Below, piece after piece: positions 1 through 11,019 of a DNA stretch of 64,000 nt. Source of the stretch: Flaccisagitta enflata (Eukaryota; Chaetognatha; Sagittoidea; Aphragmophora); assembly GCA_965153355.1 (NCBI GenBank), contig OZ231126.1:71052001-71116000 (forward strand). The letters are read 5' to 3'. Each line of letters opens with the position of its first letter. The first letter of the stretch is position 1. Made by a program: the position numbers and the translations under genes. Below the pieces are notes generated by a model. The model ran no database searches and was not told where the DNA came from. It worked only from the letters and a program-made list of their open reading frames with translations.

Positions 1-64
1 AAATGTAATGGATATCTCTCCCTTGGCAATTTGGATATGTTAAGGTGTGAATCTGACATTAATA

Positions 65-330
65 GCAGCACCTGGTCAGTGTAGTGGTTAGCATCTCCGC
101 CTTTCATCTAAAAGGTTGTGGGCGCTGTGATCATGCAGAGGAGTGATGCGCTGGTTAAACCACCAGTTTTTGGGACAGCATGGTGTGGTTGCCCACTGGG
201 AGGCTTTGCCACCTATGGTCCATACTCTCTCCGTGTAGAGTCACCATATCCTCACCACAAATCTTGAGTACTATGCCTGTGAAATTCCTGAAAAACAATT
301 TCTGCTTCATACCTTATTTCTGGATATTTT
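65..330 (+). mobile_element. tRNA-derived SINE-like sequence
   Basis: The stretch starting near 68 reads like the 5' half of a tRNA. AGTGTAGTGGTTAGC matches the D-arm/A-box pattern, and CTCCGCCTTTCATC resembles an anticodon arm of the tRNA-Glu type. The expected B box after AAGGTTGTGGGC is degraded, so this is not a working tRNA gene. The following 200 bases are unrelated to tRNA, as in the body of a SINE. It lies upstream of the first visible GCLM exon, so probably in a GCLM intron. The 3' boundary is uncertain. Confidence 0.45.
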
Positions 331-435
331 GAAAGTAGCCACGTAGCAAGGCTTACAGACATTGATTGCTATTCTTTCTCTCACTGTAATCTGTTGTAAA
401 ACGCCTTTGCGCCATATTGCCCCCTTTTCCTCCAG

Positions 436-633
436 GCAACATGCTAAAATGGCAGAGATTCCAACAGAGAACGTATCTTCAGAGTCACGAAGAACTCAAG
501 GCCTGTCTCTCTGAAGTAGTCAACATGTGGATAAAATCACCATCGGCCGACTTAGACCATGACAACCTCCTTCGCATTGACGATGATAACAATGACAATG
601 TCAATGATAATGATAACAATAACAATAACAACG

Positions 634-730
<97 letters not shown>

Positions 731-1098
731 AAACAACAGCGTCAGCAAAGACATTTGTGGCGTCGGCAATTGTGACTCACTCAAATACAATGTCAAAATG
801 TTTTTGTCAGCAAACGCAACTCCCGAGGATATCCACAAAAGTATCGAGCTTCTCTTGAAGGAACTTGACGTGGAGTATGTCGACGTGTTGATTGTTGCCT
901 TGCCGGGATTTGGAGGTGGAGCAGAAGTTGGAGGAGGAGGAGTGGGAGAAAGAGTTGTAGAGGATGTGCCACCCGTCACATTACCACCCAAACGGAGTGG
1001 AGGCAACAGATCACTTACAACGGGAGCAGATCATGGTGGCGGCAGCATTGAGGAGGCCATGAAAATTTGGCGCTTATTGGAGAGATTTGTCGATTCGG
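436..1098 (+). CDS. GCLM: Glutamate-cysteine ligase regulatory subunit, internal exon with polyasparagine
   Basis: The modifier subunit binds the catalytic glutamate-cysteine ligase and raises its efficiency in the first step of glutathione synthesis in the cytosol. The exon follows a strong acceptor (CCCCTTTTCCTCCAG ending at 435) and ends before the donor GTAAAA at 1099. It starts with GNMLKW..SHEELKACLSEVVNMW, matching the N-terminal region of the family, and ends in IWRLLERFVDSG, which continues directly into the next exon. Two parts are unusual: an asparagine run of about 45 residues encoded by (AAC)n at about 617-738, and a glycine-rich insertion around residues 165-210 of the open frame. 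The family normally has neither. An ATG at 417 lies in the polypyrimidine tract and is not the start; the true first exon is upstream of the window. The reading frame is intact. Confidence 0.88.
617..738 (+). repeat. (AAC)n microsatellite inside coding exon
   Basis: Near-pure AAC repeats run in frame 1, giving asparagine. Interspersed GAC/GAT codons at the 5' edge give aspartate. The length is a multiple of three relative to both flanks, so the GCLM frame stays open on each side. Confidence 0.95.
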
Positions 1099-1780
1099 GT
1101 AAAAAAGGATAGGATTAGAGTGGAATTAAGAACAATATCCCTCATTTTCTAATTTCAACTTGAGCATTTTCTGTTTCATACTTCTCAGAGGATTCCATGA
1201 GTCTGATATGAATTCATCTGTCAAAAAAAATGATGCTATTGATATTTTCTTTGGTTTTGAATTTGATTTCTCTTTGGTATTTTCTTTCTTTTTTTTATCT
1301 TTTCTCCCCCATTTCAAAGCAAAAAGGACGAAATTTTGTTACAAGATGTAGTAATTTGTTATGAAAAACAATCTAGAAATATAAGAAAGGCTGTAATTTC
1401 AAATTTGCCACTTTTATAATCTAGTGATTTCTTGAAGACAAAAATATTCTACTTTTTGTGAATTTTTTTTTTTTTTTTTTTTTTTTTTGAACAATTTCAA
1501 AGATTTAACATAAAAAGGTTATTTAAGATCACATGAAAATCAGTCTTAATTATAAGAAAAACCCGAAGAAAAATCTCAAGAAAAACTCTAAGAAAAAACG
1601 TAAAAGACGTTTCTTTATTTCATCAGCGAGGGGGTGCGACAGTACAATAAATCAGAGCACAAAGAAAAACTAATCTACTTTTTGTTCATCACTCTCGACT
1701 TTTGATAAGGCAGTGATGATTGGGTTTGAATGAGTAGTACAATTTGCATGAAAACGTTGTTAGTTTTTACGAAAGATATC
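1099..1780 (+). other. GCLM intron, 5' part
   Basis: AT-rich intron sequence with a T-tract at 1467-1488. No gene, RNA or bounded repeat recognised before the large palindrome begins. Confidence 0.6.
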
Positions 1781-1887
1781 CGATAACCCTACACCGTGTT
1801 GACTAACTGTGATAGGTAGGAAAAAATAACTCAGCATAGCGACCTATTCTAGGGTGTTATATATATCTAGATGGATTTTACTATACA

Positions 1888-2141
1888 CAAGGCCGAATAC
1901 ACGGCTACCCCAGTCGCGTGCGGGTGGGCAGGGGCCTTAATTGAGGTCATTTCATCATTTGGGCAGGTGCAGTGAGGCCAGAGACCACAAAAACCAAAAA
2001 AAAAGGAAAGTGTGACGGACCGACGGACGGACAGACTGACGGACGGACGGATGGAAGGACGGACCGACGGACAGACGGATGGACGGACGGACCGACGGAC
2101 AGACCAACAAAGCGGGGTGTAGAGTCGCGTAACGCGACTAA
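1888..2141 (-). mobile_element. Family-1 short element (hairpin head, GGAC tract)
   Basis: On the minus strand it begins with the AGTCGCGTTACGCGACT palindrome, followed by CTCTACACCCCGCTTTG, a GTCC/GTCG tetranucleotide tract and GCCTCACTGCACCTGCCCAAATGA. It ends with CACGCGACTGGGGTAGCCGTGTATTCGGCCTTG. These are the same ordered blocks as the other copies in the window. Confidence 0.8.
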
Positions 2142-2217
2142 CAAGACTAAAGATTCAGTTGGGATTTTTTTAAGAAAACGCCGTAAACACCCGTAAAATG
2201 CCATAAAATAGCATTTT

Positions 2218-2420
2218 TAGTCGAGTGCACGCGACTCTGCAACCCGCTTTGTCCGTCGGTTGGTTGGTTGGTTGGTTGGTCGGTTGGTCGGTCACACTTT
2301 ACTTTTTTTTATGATTTTACTTCTTTGACCTCATTGCTCCTGCCCAAATGATCTGGTGACCTCAAATATAGCCCCTTCCTAGCCGCACGCGACTTCGGTA
2401 GCCATGTATCCGGCCTTTTT
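2218..2420 (+). mobile_element. Family-1 short element
   Basis: Head TAGTCGAGTGCACGCGACT (one palindrome mismatch), then CAACCCGCTTTGTCCG, a GGTTGGTC tract, CTGCCCAAATGATCTGG and the tail CGACTTCGGTAGCCATGTATCCGG. It lies about 75 bp from an opposite-orientation copy, so the pair is nearly head to head. Confidence 0.8.
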
Positions 2421-5130
2421 TTTTATACATACACTATAGAATAGTGACTTTAGTCAAAAAATGTTCAAACAATGCTCATTTTGTACTGAGACACATTCAA
2501 AAATTCAAGTCAAGCAGACATCTAATATCATTTCATGCTGTAAAAAGTCATAGAATGCCGTAAAATGGTATTTTTCACAATTGTGAATTTTAGATACTGA
2601 AAAAGAGTGAATATAGTCAGCAAATGGTCAAACAATATCTAGTTGGAACTGCGACACAGTCCTGCAAAAATTCAAGTCAAGCAAACATCTTCTCACATCG
2701 TTTTTTGCCGTAAAATGCTATAAAATTGGCATTTTAATGCATTTTTTGGCTCCCATGAAACAAAACATTCAAAAAAAAAAAAAAAAAAAACTGCCACAAA
2801 AACGGTCTTTGGGCTCAAAACAAACTTATGTGAAAATTTTTGAATATGATGTTGCCATTTGTTTTTTGTTTTTTTGTTTCTTTATTGTAAAAAGCCGTAA
2901 TATGCCGTAAAATGGGAACTTTATGTACTTTTTTGGGTTTTTTTTTTTTTTTTTGCTCAAACAACTGCTCCACTCCCCAGCAACAGTGATTTGATGCTAA
3001 GACACATTCATGCAAAAATTCAAGTCAATTTGTAATCTCTCAGTGTCACATCATGCTGCAGAAATGCCGTTCAAACGGCATTTTACAGTATTTTTTTGGC
3101 ATTTTATAGCTCTCTATGGGTTTCAAACATGTCTCAATCAACTCAATCTTCATGAAACTTTGAAATAAGTTCGTCCTAAGCCAAAATACCCATTTCTTGC
3201 CAGTTAACAAGTGAATACTGTGCTGTATGAGAGAGTATCACCCATAAAATACTAAAAAATGCCATTTTAACCGCATTTTAACAGCATTAAGTGGCACCGA
3301 ATGACAACAAATTGATTTGAATTATTGTATGAATGTGTCTTATCATCAAATCATCATTGTTTTGATAATATCTGACAAGTGGAGCAGTTTTCAAGTAATT
3401 GTAGTGCTCTTTGGGATTGTGACACCCAAAAAAAAACATTTAAAAATGCCAATTTTACGGCATTTTACGGCAAAAAAAGATATGAGAAGATATCTGCTTG
3501 ACTTGAATTTCTGCAAGAGTGTGTCTGAGTGCCAACTAGATATTGGCTGACCATTTTCTGACAAGAGTGGCTCTTTTTTGAGAATCAGAATTGACAAAAT
3601 CATGAAAAATGCCATTTTTACGGCAATGTGCGACTTTTTACGGCATGAAATCATATCAATTGATGTCATCTTGACTTGAAGTTTTGCATGAGTGTGTCTC
3701 AGTATAAAATGAGCATTGTTTTCTGACCTTTTTTTATCGATTTCTACAGCAAAGTGACCCTATATTGAGGCCAAAATGGCCAAAGTGACCATAAATGGTC
3801 ATTTTGACATACCCTTTGATCTTTAAAGTTCTGTAAAATCTAAATGCAAAAACATATTGACATGCCGACTGCACCACAAGTTAGCTCTTGAGCAGCTCTT
3901 TGTTTTGCTCATGGATTTTAAGTTTTTTTTTTCAAATCGAAGTGGTCTAATTTTTTGTCCAAAATTGCTCAATTTTCAAGAAAATCAACTTTTTTACACC
4001 TGCTTCTACGGTCAATAAAAAAAATTGAGGGCAAAATCGATCAAAATTTTTTTTACCATCAGCTAGAGCAGCAAAAACTCTTCAATTTGATCACCAATTT
4101 CATGCAGATTGGTCCATCCAAAGCCAAAATACGTTCAAATCTGTGAAAAATGTCAAAATTACCACTGAAAATAGGATGCAATTTGACCCTCATACCCTTT
4201 CATCTTTGAAATGCTCTCAAATCTCAGCAAAATAAGATAAAAACATGCGGATTGCACCACTAGTTAGCTCTTGAGCTCTAGTTTTATAATCTCATGGATT
4301 TTAGGTCAAAATCTAAATTCAAAGGGGCCTAGTTTTGAGGCCAAAGTGACCCAAAGTTGGAATTTTTACCACAACAACCCTCATGCTGGGATTTTAGGGG
4401 GGTGGCGGCCATGAGTAAATTCGATCGTATGGTCATGAAACTTGGCAAATCTTGTTGTTATGATGAATGAAGCCAGTCCCTGCTGTTGGTAGCCGATCTG
4501 CCTTCATAAGGGTCCTACGGCCCAGTCTGATGTATATGACACCCTAGAATAGGTTGCTAAGTGAGTCATTTTTTTCCACCTATCACAGTTTGGCAACATG
4601 GTGACTAACAACTTTATGGTTTCTAAGAACCCTATGAACAGTCTTAAAAAACCATGAGAAAACTTTCTTTGTTCAACGACCTCTCTAGTTAGAATGGGCA
4701 GTTAGTTTTGTGAATCTTCCTTGTTCGATTTTGCCCAGAGTGGTTTAAAAGTTAACTGCACTCATTTTTTGATGAGGACTGGCCTTGAGTTGTTTGTGTA
4801 TTATGGGGTAGTCAAAAATGAAGGTATATATGTCTTTGTCTTTTTGTTTCAATGTAAGTTACTATCAAGCGATTTTTCAATGGAACATCAACAAATATTG
4901 CTGATTGCACTAGTTTTAATGTGATTTGACCTTTTTTTCTAATTCAATGATTTATTTTCCTACACTAAAGATGCTCAATTGGATCGAAGTTTGAACTGTA
5001 GCTTCTAAATAACATTCATTGACATCACCTAAAATTCTGTAAAATTTGGGTGTCATTTAGATGCATATGCAAATGCCAACGGCAAAACAGAGCCGCCAGG
5101 TCTGGAAAATGATGTAAACAAAACTAGCTA

Positions 5131-5559
5131 CAGGGTGATCAATCTCAACAGGTAAAAACTTTTAATCTTTCACTCTTAGAAGCAATATCTCAGGTACCTA
5201 AAATCACTTGCTACTTAAAGTACTGTATTATATATATAAATATATTCAACTGTTAATGTTAGATTTGTAAAGAATGAAGCATAATTTGAATATTTTGCAT
5301 TTGACATCGATATGGCATTAATGAGAGGATTTCCAAGAAAATCTCTTTCTTTAAAAAAAGATTCTTTAAGTATGTGTGTATTATTTATTTTTCTTAAAAA
5401 TTGATGCTACGTGCAAACTATTCATCTCAGGCCTGTGAATGTTGGACACAAAAAATGTCAAATATAGTACTTTAAGAGGCAAGTGATTTCAAATACTTGA
5501 GATATTGCATCCAAAAGAAAAAGTTAAATAGTTTTTGCCAGTTCAGATTGATCACCCTG
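5131..5559. mobile_element. Hairpin MITE with TA target duplication
   Basis: Left end TA-CAGGGTGATCAATCTCA and right end TTGATCACCCTG-TA are inverted copies. Further in, GCAATATCTCAGGTACCTAAAATCACTTG is mirrored by CAAGTGATTTCAAATACTTGAGATATTGC, so the arms fill most of the 429 bp. The flanking TA on both sides suggests Tc1/mariner-type (ITm) mobilisation. No ORF. Confidence 0.85.
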
Positions 5560-5817
5560 TAAATGTGCCACCTAGGTGCGCACCTTGTAGCCTATCACAC
5601 ATCAATTCCCAAGATGCCATTGGCTCAGGAAAGGGCCGGATATTTGCGCAAACTTTCATTGGAAGATTTTTTAAGTTCCTGTTTTAGATGTAGAAACTCA
5701 GAAGGAAATTCAGAAAATTTGGGACCTCAAAAATAAAATGATTTACTCACGACTAAAAGTTGCTGATGAGAAGTCAAACTTTGAAGGGCGCACTGTGATG
5801 AGCCAAAGGGAATATAA

Positions 5818-6738
5818 CGCTGTAATTGGCATTCAATCATTTATCCAATCTCCATCTCCACCAAAGTCCACCGCAAAAACTCCAACACAAACATAACTAT
5901 CAAGCCTCACTCATGCCAAGACCCACTCACAGCCATAGCCACATTAAAAGGCGAATTATGCCGCGCCCACAAACTCTGTTCCTCACCAGAACAAACACAA
6001 AAGGAAATAGCCTTCCTTCTCAACCTTTTTGAAGATAATGGCCATGACAGAGCCAAGTTTGCCGCCATTGCCTCGGAGTACAAACCTCCTACCACTTCTC
6101 AACCTAAGAAAAGGGAACGCAATAAGTTTACCAATAGGAGCAAACGCGCTGACACTGAGTCCATACCTGACAACTTATTTGACGTCCTCCCCTTCAAAGA
6201 TGACCAAAGCAGAGATGAGGAATACAAGCCATTCGCGTGCATTCCTTTTATACCAGGAGGCCTCTCCTATCGCATAAAGCGCGCTCTGACCAAGGCTGGA
6301 GTAAACACAGTGTTCAAATCTGGGACCAAACTAACCAATATACTTTGCAATAAAAATAAAACAAAAATAGATCCTAAGAAAAAGAAGGGTATATATAGGT
6401 ACACATGTAAGAAGTGCAACAAGGTCTACATTGGCCAAACGGCCCGCTGTTTTGAGACACGCTGGAAGGAGCATGGTCGCGCCATAGAAAAAGGACAATG
6501 GTCCCACAGTGGCATCACCCAACACCATCAACACTGTGATGCTTTCGACCCGTCAAACTTCGAAATCATCAAGACTATGTCCGGCAAGAATAAAAGGAAG
6601 CTCAACTATGACCTTAAAGTAGCAGAAGCGCTTGAAATCAAGAAACACAACTGTGGCCCAGGCAAAGGTCTGAACGAAGACTGGGGTGCCTACGTCAAAA
6701 CGGACGCTTGGAACCCAGTGTTCAACACAATGGATTGA
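5818..6738 (+). pseudogene. Penelope-like element, 3' part of RT plus GIY-YIG endonuclease
   Basis: An uninterrupted frame from 5818 (after a TAA at 5815) to the stop at 6736 encodes the C-terminal part of a Penelope-type retroelement protein. Blocks include NTNITIKPHSCQDP, LKGELCRAHKLCSSPEQ and LLNLFEDNGHDRAK (end of the reverse transcriptase). These are followed by FACIPFIPGGLSYRIKRAL and a GIY-YIG nuclease: GIYRYTCK..KVYIGQTA, then the CFETRWKEH arginine block and ALEIKKHNCGPGKGLNED. The catalytic RT palm is missing, so the copy is 5'-truncated, as is common after target-primed insertion. The frame has no stops, which suggests a young copy. It sits in sense orientation in the large GCLM intron. 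Family assignment is firm; the clade is not. Confidence 0.85.
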
Positions 6739-6935
6739 CAGCGATTATTGCTAGGGGGGGCGGGGGCCCAGCTCTTATTGAGCTCTCTCTTTTTCCTCTC
6801 TCTCCAATTCCCAATTGTCTCACTTTTCCCTATAAATACCTGTCTCTCTCTTCCCCTCTTTGCCTCTGATGATGTTTCCCAAAGTGGATTCGAAAATTTA
6901 GGCTAATTTCTGTTCTGCTTTTGCACTGTATCTCC
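6739..6935 (+). mobile_element. 3' untranslated tail of the Penelope-like element
   Basis: Directly after the stop come a G-rich patch, a CTCTC-rich stretch with TATAAATACC, and CTGATGATGTTTCCCAAAGTGG..CGAAAATTTAGGC, a tail type commonly seen behind GIY-YIG Penelope elements. The outer end is not defined. Confidence 0.55.
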
Positions 6936-7186
6936 ATTATGAAAGTACAAGTGTTTGTTCTAGTTTATCCAATCTCGTTTTTCATAAAAGGGTTATAATT
7001 TCATACCGAAATACCTGCTTGGAAATAAGTTTGTTGGCGAGTTGTACTGTAGATAAGACCTTTCTGCTGCCTATTCAAAGCATGCAAAGATTTTGACTGA
7101 TGCTAACAGAAATAGCTCAATTTATCACTCAGGTTTTTGTGCAAAAAACATAGCAATATCCTGGCTCACCGACAAACTTTTTGTCT

Positions 7187-7280
<94 letters not shown>
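7187..7280 (+). repeat. (CT)n microsatellite forming the polypyrimidine tract of a GCLM acceptor
   Basis: About 45 CT units run to within 10 bp of the AG at 7288-7289 that precedes the next GCLM exon, so the repeat also serves as the polypyrimidine tract. Confidence 0.9.
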
Positions 7281-7284
<4 letters not shown>

Positions 7285-7289
7285 TTTAG

Positions 7290-7424
7290 GTCGAGTCACG
7301 TCTCTTGGAGTTGCGGATCTGACTAAGATTCAACTGGAAGAGTTGCTGCGGGAAGCAAAGATCAAACCGATTGTGAATCAAGTCCACTTGACCACCTGCT
7401 GCATGATCACCGATGATTTAAGAG
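7290..7424 (+). CDS. GCLM: Glutamate-cysteine ligase regulatory subunit, internal exon
   Basis: Acceptor TTTAG ends at 7289 and donor GTGAGG starts at 7425. The single G left from the previous exon plus GT here makes the shared glycine codon. The exon then reads RVTSLGVADLTKIQLEELL..KPIVNQVHLTTCCMITDDLR. The LGVADL..QLEEL block and the NQV..CC block are conserved in the modifier subunit, which adopts an aldo-keto-reductase-like barrel. Phase matches at both ends. Confidence 0.9.
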
Positions 7425-7759
7425 GTGAGGCCCACCAATCCTGCTTTGAAAATGCTAAATGATACATTTATGAATTCATAAATGAAATTTATCAAACACA
7501 AAAGTACAGACTCCTTAGATATCTATATATACCGATTTGCAAAATATAGAGAATATAGTATCCCCGTTTTAAATGATTAAAAAAAAAACATCTTTGATTC
7601 AAGCTCAGAAAACTAATTTTTGATTGTTCCCTTGAGCCAGGATGAAACAAGAACATAGTTGCATGAACAAACGCATTAGCGCAGGAGAGTTCAATTTTTT
7701 AGACATGCCAACCCCAAATTTTTTTGCCAAATTCAGCGTTACAGAATCTAAATTGTTAT

Positions 7760-7997
7760 TAGTTGCGTGCACGTGACTCTATAACCCGCTTTGTCAGTCA
7801 CTCGGTTGGTTGGTTGGTTGGTCGGTCAGTTGGTCGGTTGGTGTGCCAGTCGGTTGGTTGGTAAAGCTTAGCTTTTTTGGTGTTTTTTTGGCGTATTGTG
7901 CGTTACTGCTCCAGCCCAAATGCTTTTTTAGCCTTTTTTAATCACTGCCCCTGCCCACCCACACGCGACTTTGGTAGCCGTTTATCCAGCCTTGTTT
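7760..7997 (+). mobile_element. Family-1 short element in GCLM intron
   Basis: Head AGTTGCGTGCACGTGACTCTATAACCCGC, a GGTTGGTC/GGTCAG tract, GCTCCAGCCCAAATG and the tail CACGCGACTTTGGTAGCCGTTTATCCAGCC. The head palindrome carries one mismatch. Confidence 0.8.
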
Positions 7998-8351
7998 AGT
8001 AGCATAAAGTAGTATAATGCTGTAAAAAAAATGGCTCATTCTGGATTCAATATCTGTGGTTTGGGGAAAAAAGGCTTTGAGTGTTACAACAGTTTCTACT
8101 ACCTAGAGCATAAGTCTTTGTTCACCTATAAACATGAATAACCATACTTTGCTTCAAGATAAGTAGGAAAAATTGCAGTGACCCATAGAATCAAGTTTTA
8201 CCATGGCAAGAAGTCAGACAAAGTATGTTAACTTTAATACGAGTTGACTTGTCCATATTCTATATTCAAATTAGTTTTTAGTAGTAATTTCGCTCCTCCA
8301 TTTCCTCCATAACAGCCACTCCCTCATCCACTTTCATTTATGCTTTTCCAG

Positions 8352-8596
8352 GTTTGGCCAGGAATCACGACGTTCAATTGATGATGCACAACGACCCTCG
8401 AGTGATTATCGACGATGCAGGTCTCAACCGTCTTCTGTTATCTGCAGTCACCAACTCTTGGAGTGTCAGTGAAGTCTTCACTGAAGAGGGAGCCACCGGT
8501 TGGAGGCCTACTTGCCTGCTTAGATACTCTGCCATGGTCACAGGCAGAGCTGTCATTAGAATGAAAGGGTACACCTTGAGAGCCACAAAAGTGTGA
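8352..8596 (+). CDS. GCLM: Glutamate-cysteine ligase regulatory subunit, last exon
   Basis: The acceptor CTTTTCCAG ends at 8351. The leading G completes the codon split from 7424 and the exon reads LARNHDVQLMMHNDPR..., then GWRPTCLLRYSAMVTGRAVIRMKGYTLRATKV and TGA at 8594. The HNDP motif and the C-terminal WLLRYS../KGY.L.A block are diagnostic of the family. No frame damage. An AATAAA at 8949-8954 is a good candidate for polyadenylation, about 350 bases beyond the stop. Confidence 0.9.
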
Positions 8597-8954
8597 TATG
8601 GAAAACTTTTGAGCCGCATTCAACCCGCTATAACAATTTATCCATCAGTTTATCCATTGGCCCACTTGACAGAGCTTTTTAGGCATTGAAGGATGCATCT
8701 AACCCTGTTGAAATGTCAGCTGCCTACATGCGACTGAGGTCGTCGCTCATTCAATCTTGTTACATGTTTTGATTTCTGTGTTTGATCTTCACTCAATTTT
8801 TGAAAAACAAGGCCGACACCTCAAGGTGTAAGTGTGAATAATTGAGACGACATGACTCTTGATTCAATCATTTTCACCAACTCAATCAATTTGATTTACT
8901 GAATTAACAGAAACGTCATAAGATACTTGTAATGTACTGGCTAAAATGAATAAA
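8597..8954 (+). terminator. GCLM 3' UTR and polyadenylation signal
   Basis: Noncoding AT-rich sequence after the GCLM stop. AATAAA at 8949-8954 is followed by further AT-rich bases. Transcript end inferred, not seen. Confidence 0.5.
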
Positions 8955-9154
8955 ATAAGTAAAATGATTCCACCTTGATCAGCCGGCATGATGAATATAC
9001 GATTTGCATCTTGCTATTCAATGAGATTTTAAGGGCAGCAAGCTTAAATGAGTCAGATTGTCATGCTTTGAATCGACAGGTGAATTATCTAGATTTGAAG
9101 ATAACTGAAAGAGAAAGTTGCTGTATCAATCGAGATGTATGTCTTTCTCTAAAG

Positions 9155-9292
9155 GCAGATCTTCCCTTCTTTCTCTCTTTTCATCTTTCTCTCTTTTCTT
9201 CTTATTTTTCTTCTTCCTGTTCTTCATCTTTTTCTCCTTCCTCTTCTTCCTCCTCTTCTTCTTCTCCTTCTTCTTCTTCTTCTTCTTCTTCG
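9155..9292 (+). repeat. Polypyrimidine (CTT/CTTTT) tract
   Basis: Irregular then pure CTT repeats. Both overlapping open frames here (serine or phenylalanine/leucine runs) are repeat artefacts. Confidence 0.85.
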
Positions 9293-9644
9293 ACAAGGCC
9301 TCCAACCTGTCGTGTAGCGGCGCTACTTACTACTCCCCAATTTACACGCTTGCTGCGTGGTTGATGTTGTTACTGTAAAACCCCTGGGTCCCAGTACCCA
9401 CCTCCCCTCTCCCTCTCTTCCCAACTTTCCTCATCCTCTCTCTTTTTTAGTCCTCATCTCCCTTAAAATAAATGTAAGAGGCAGAGAATATTGATATCGC
9501 GGTCTTACGTGCTGAATCAACTAATACTATCAAGAGCAAAAGTATGGCAACAGATGTTTTGAGCAATATCTTCACTTAGAATAAAAAATTCACATAAAAA
9601 TCAATGAGATTCTAAAACTAGATTATATTTCTGATCCAATGACG

Positions 9645-9880
9645 CAAACTGCTAGTATAGTATTGAAGCTCAAATCCCAGCCTCGAGTCTTAAATCCCAG
9701 TCTGAAGGCCCAAATTCCAGCCTCCAGGCCCTAATCCCAGCCTTTAGGCTCAAATAAAAACAGCATAGGTCATCGGCCCCTTCGGGGCCGCTGCCCCTCT
9801 AACCACCTCACCCCCACACACTCTCACATAGGGGCAACGGGTACCGCTGACCATCTAACGCTTTTGCGACTATTATACCT
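9645..9880 (+). mobile_element. Family-3 repeat copy
   Basis: Four tandem clauses of the form AAATCCCAGCCTCNAGGC are followed by GTCATCGGCCCCTTCGGGGCCGCTGCCC. GGGGCAACGGGTACCGCTGACCATCTAACGC closes the copy. The same three blocks recur at 15722, 36476, 43690 and 48490. Confidence 0.7.
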
Positions 9881-10153
9881 ACCCTAGGTAGCCAAATCAA
9901 GCTTCAAAATTACATGGTAATTAAGCCTAAGTACTCAACTCAGTCATTAGCTTTAATACCCGGTTGGGGACTTCAACTGATTTAAGGTAACTAGAGGTAT
10001 TGATTCTAATGCCTCTTTGTCTGTAGTTTAGGCTGTATCGAATTTTTTATTCATGCACTTTTGAATCAATTTTTACTAGTTTATAATAGATACTCTCTCA
10101 AATGCCCCAATAGTTATTGTCAGCATGCAAATGGTATGAATAGCAAACACATA

Positions 10154-10754
10154 CAGGGTCATCCACCTGAGTTGTCGGATTCTGTTAAGCTTTTACTCCT
10201 TCATGCCAAGAGACATGGATTTGAAATTAATCAAGTCTTGAAGAGTATAGATTGACATTTTTTGTATCAAAATTTCAGCCATTTTGGTCAAGTAGTTTGT
10301 CTTTTATATGAATTTGAAGTGGCATGAGTATTTTCACATTTGACAGATTTTCCATCAAAAATCAAGAATTCTGTTTGCCTTCATTTTCATTTTTTTTAAA
10401 ATTTCTATGCCATAGAGATAAGATTGATCTTCAATGATAGATAAGCTGAGAAACGTTTTAAACTACTTCAAAAACATCACTGATTCAAGCCTTTTTTGGA
10501 TTGATGATTCAAAAAAATTGTGATGTTAACCTTCACAATTCCTTAAATGTATTGAAAAATCTGCCTATTCCTGAAATAAAAGCTTTATGTTCAAATCCAT
10601 GTGGAAGACAAACTACTTGACCAAAATGGATGAAATTTTGACACAAAAAACGTCAATGTATACTCTTTAAGACTAGATTAATATCAAATACTTGACTTTT
10701 AGCATCTGTGAGTAAAAGCTTAACGGAATCCGACAACTCAGCTGGATGACCCGG
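10154..10754. mobile_element. Hairpin MITE with TA target duplication
   Basis: Left end TA-CAGGGTCATCCACCTGAGTTGTCGG is the reverse complement of right end CCGACAACTCAGCTGGATGACCCGG-TA. Arms continue inward (AAGCTTTTACTC against GAGTAAAAGCTT) over most of 601 bp. A 64-codon open frame inside the left arm is not a gene. Confidence 0.88.
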
Positions 10755-11019
10755 TAGCCAAATTTATTGTCACTGGAAAGATCGTAATCATCTGCTGAAA
10801 CATAACTTTGAGCAATAATAGGACAAAGATAGGAAACAAAAAATGTGATAAGTCTATCTTGAAAATAACAAATCGGTGAAAATTTGCATTTTCTAAAACA
10901 TACTACTCAGTACCTTGGATACTACATACTAAAACATACTACTCAGTACCTTGGATTGGAATGTCCGGCGGTCGCATTTAGCTTGACTTTGATTCTATCC
11001 TATAAGGGTATGGTTTCTT

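Larger units (their letters stand above)
1780..4625. mobile_element. Large imperfect palindrome (foldback element) in GCLM intron
   Basis: Sequence at about 1785-1870 (GTGATAGGTAGGAAAAAATAAC ... CTATTCTAGGGTGT) recurs in reverse complement at about 4533-4605 (ACACCCTAGAATAGG ... CACCTATCACAG). An inner pair is also inverted: about 2455-2525 with ACACATTCAAAAATTCAAGTC against about 3660-3725 with GACTTGAAGTTTTGCATGAG. Degenerate units containing GCCGTAAAATGGCATTTTACGG fill the centre. A direct repeat with TTAGCTCTTGAGC lies at about 3885 and 4265. Two family-1 copies are nested in the left arm. No coding capacity seen. Confidence 0.6.

Noticed and set aside
68-140. Functional tRNA gene
   Set aside because: The A-box half looks good but the T arm and B box are destroyed and no acceptor stem closes; a SINE head is the better call.
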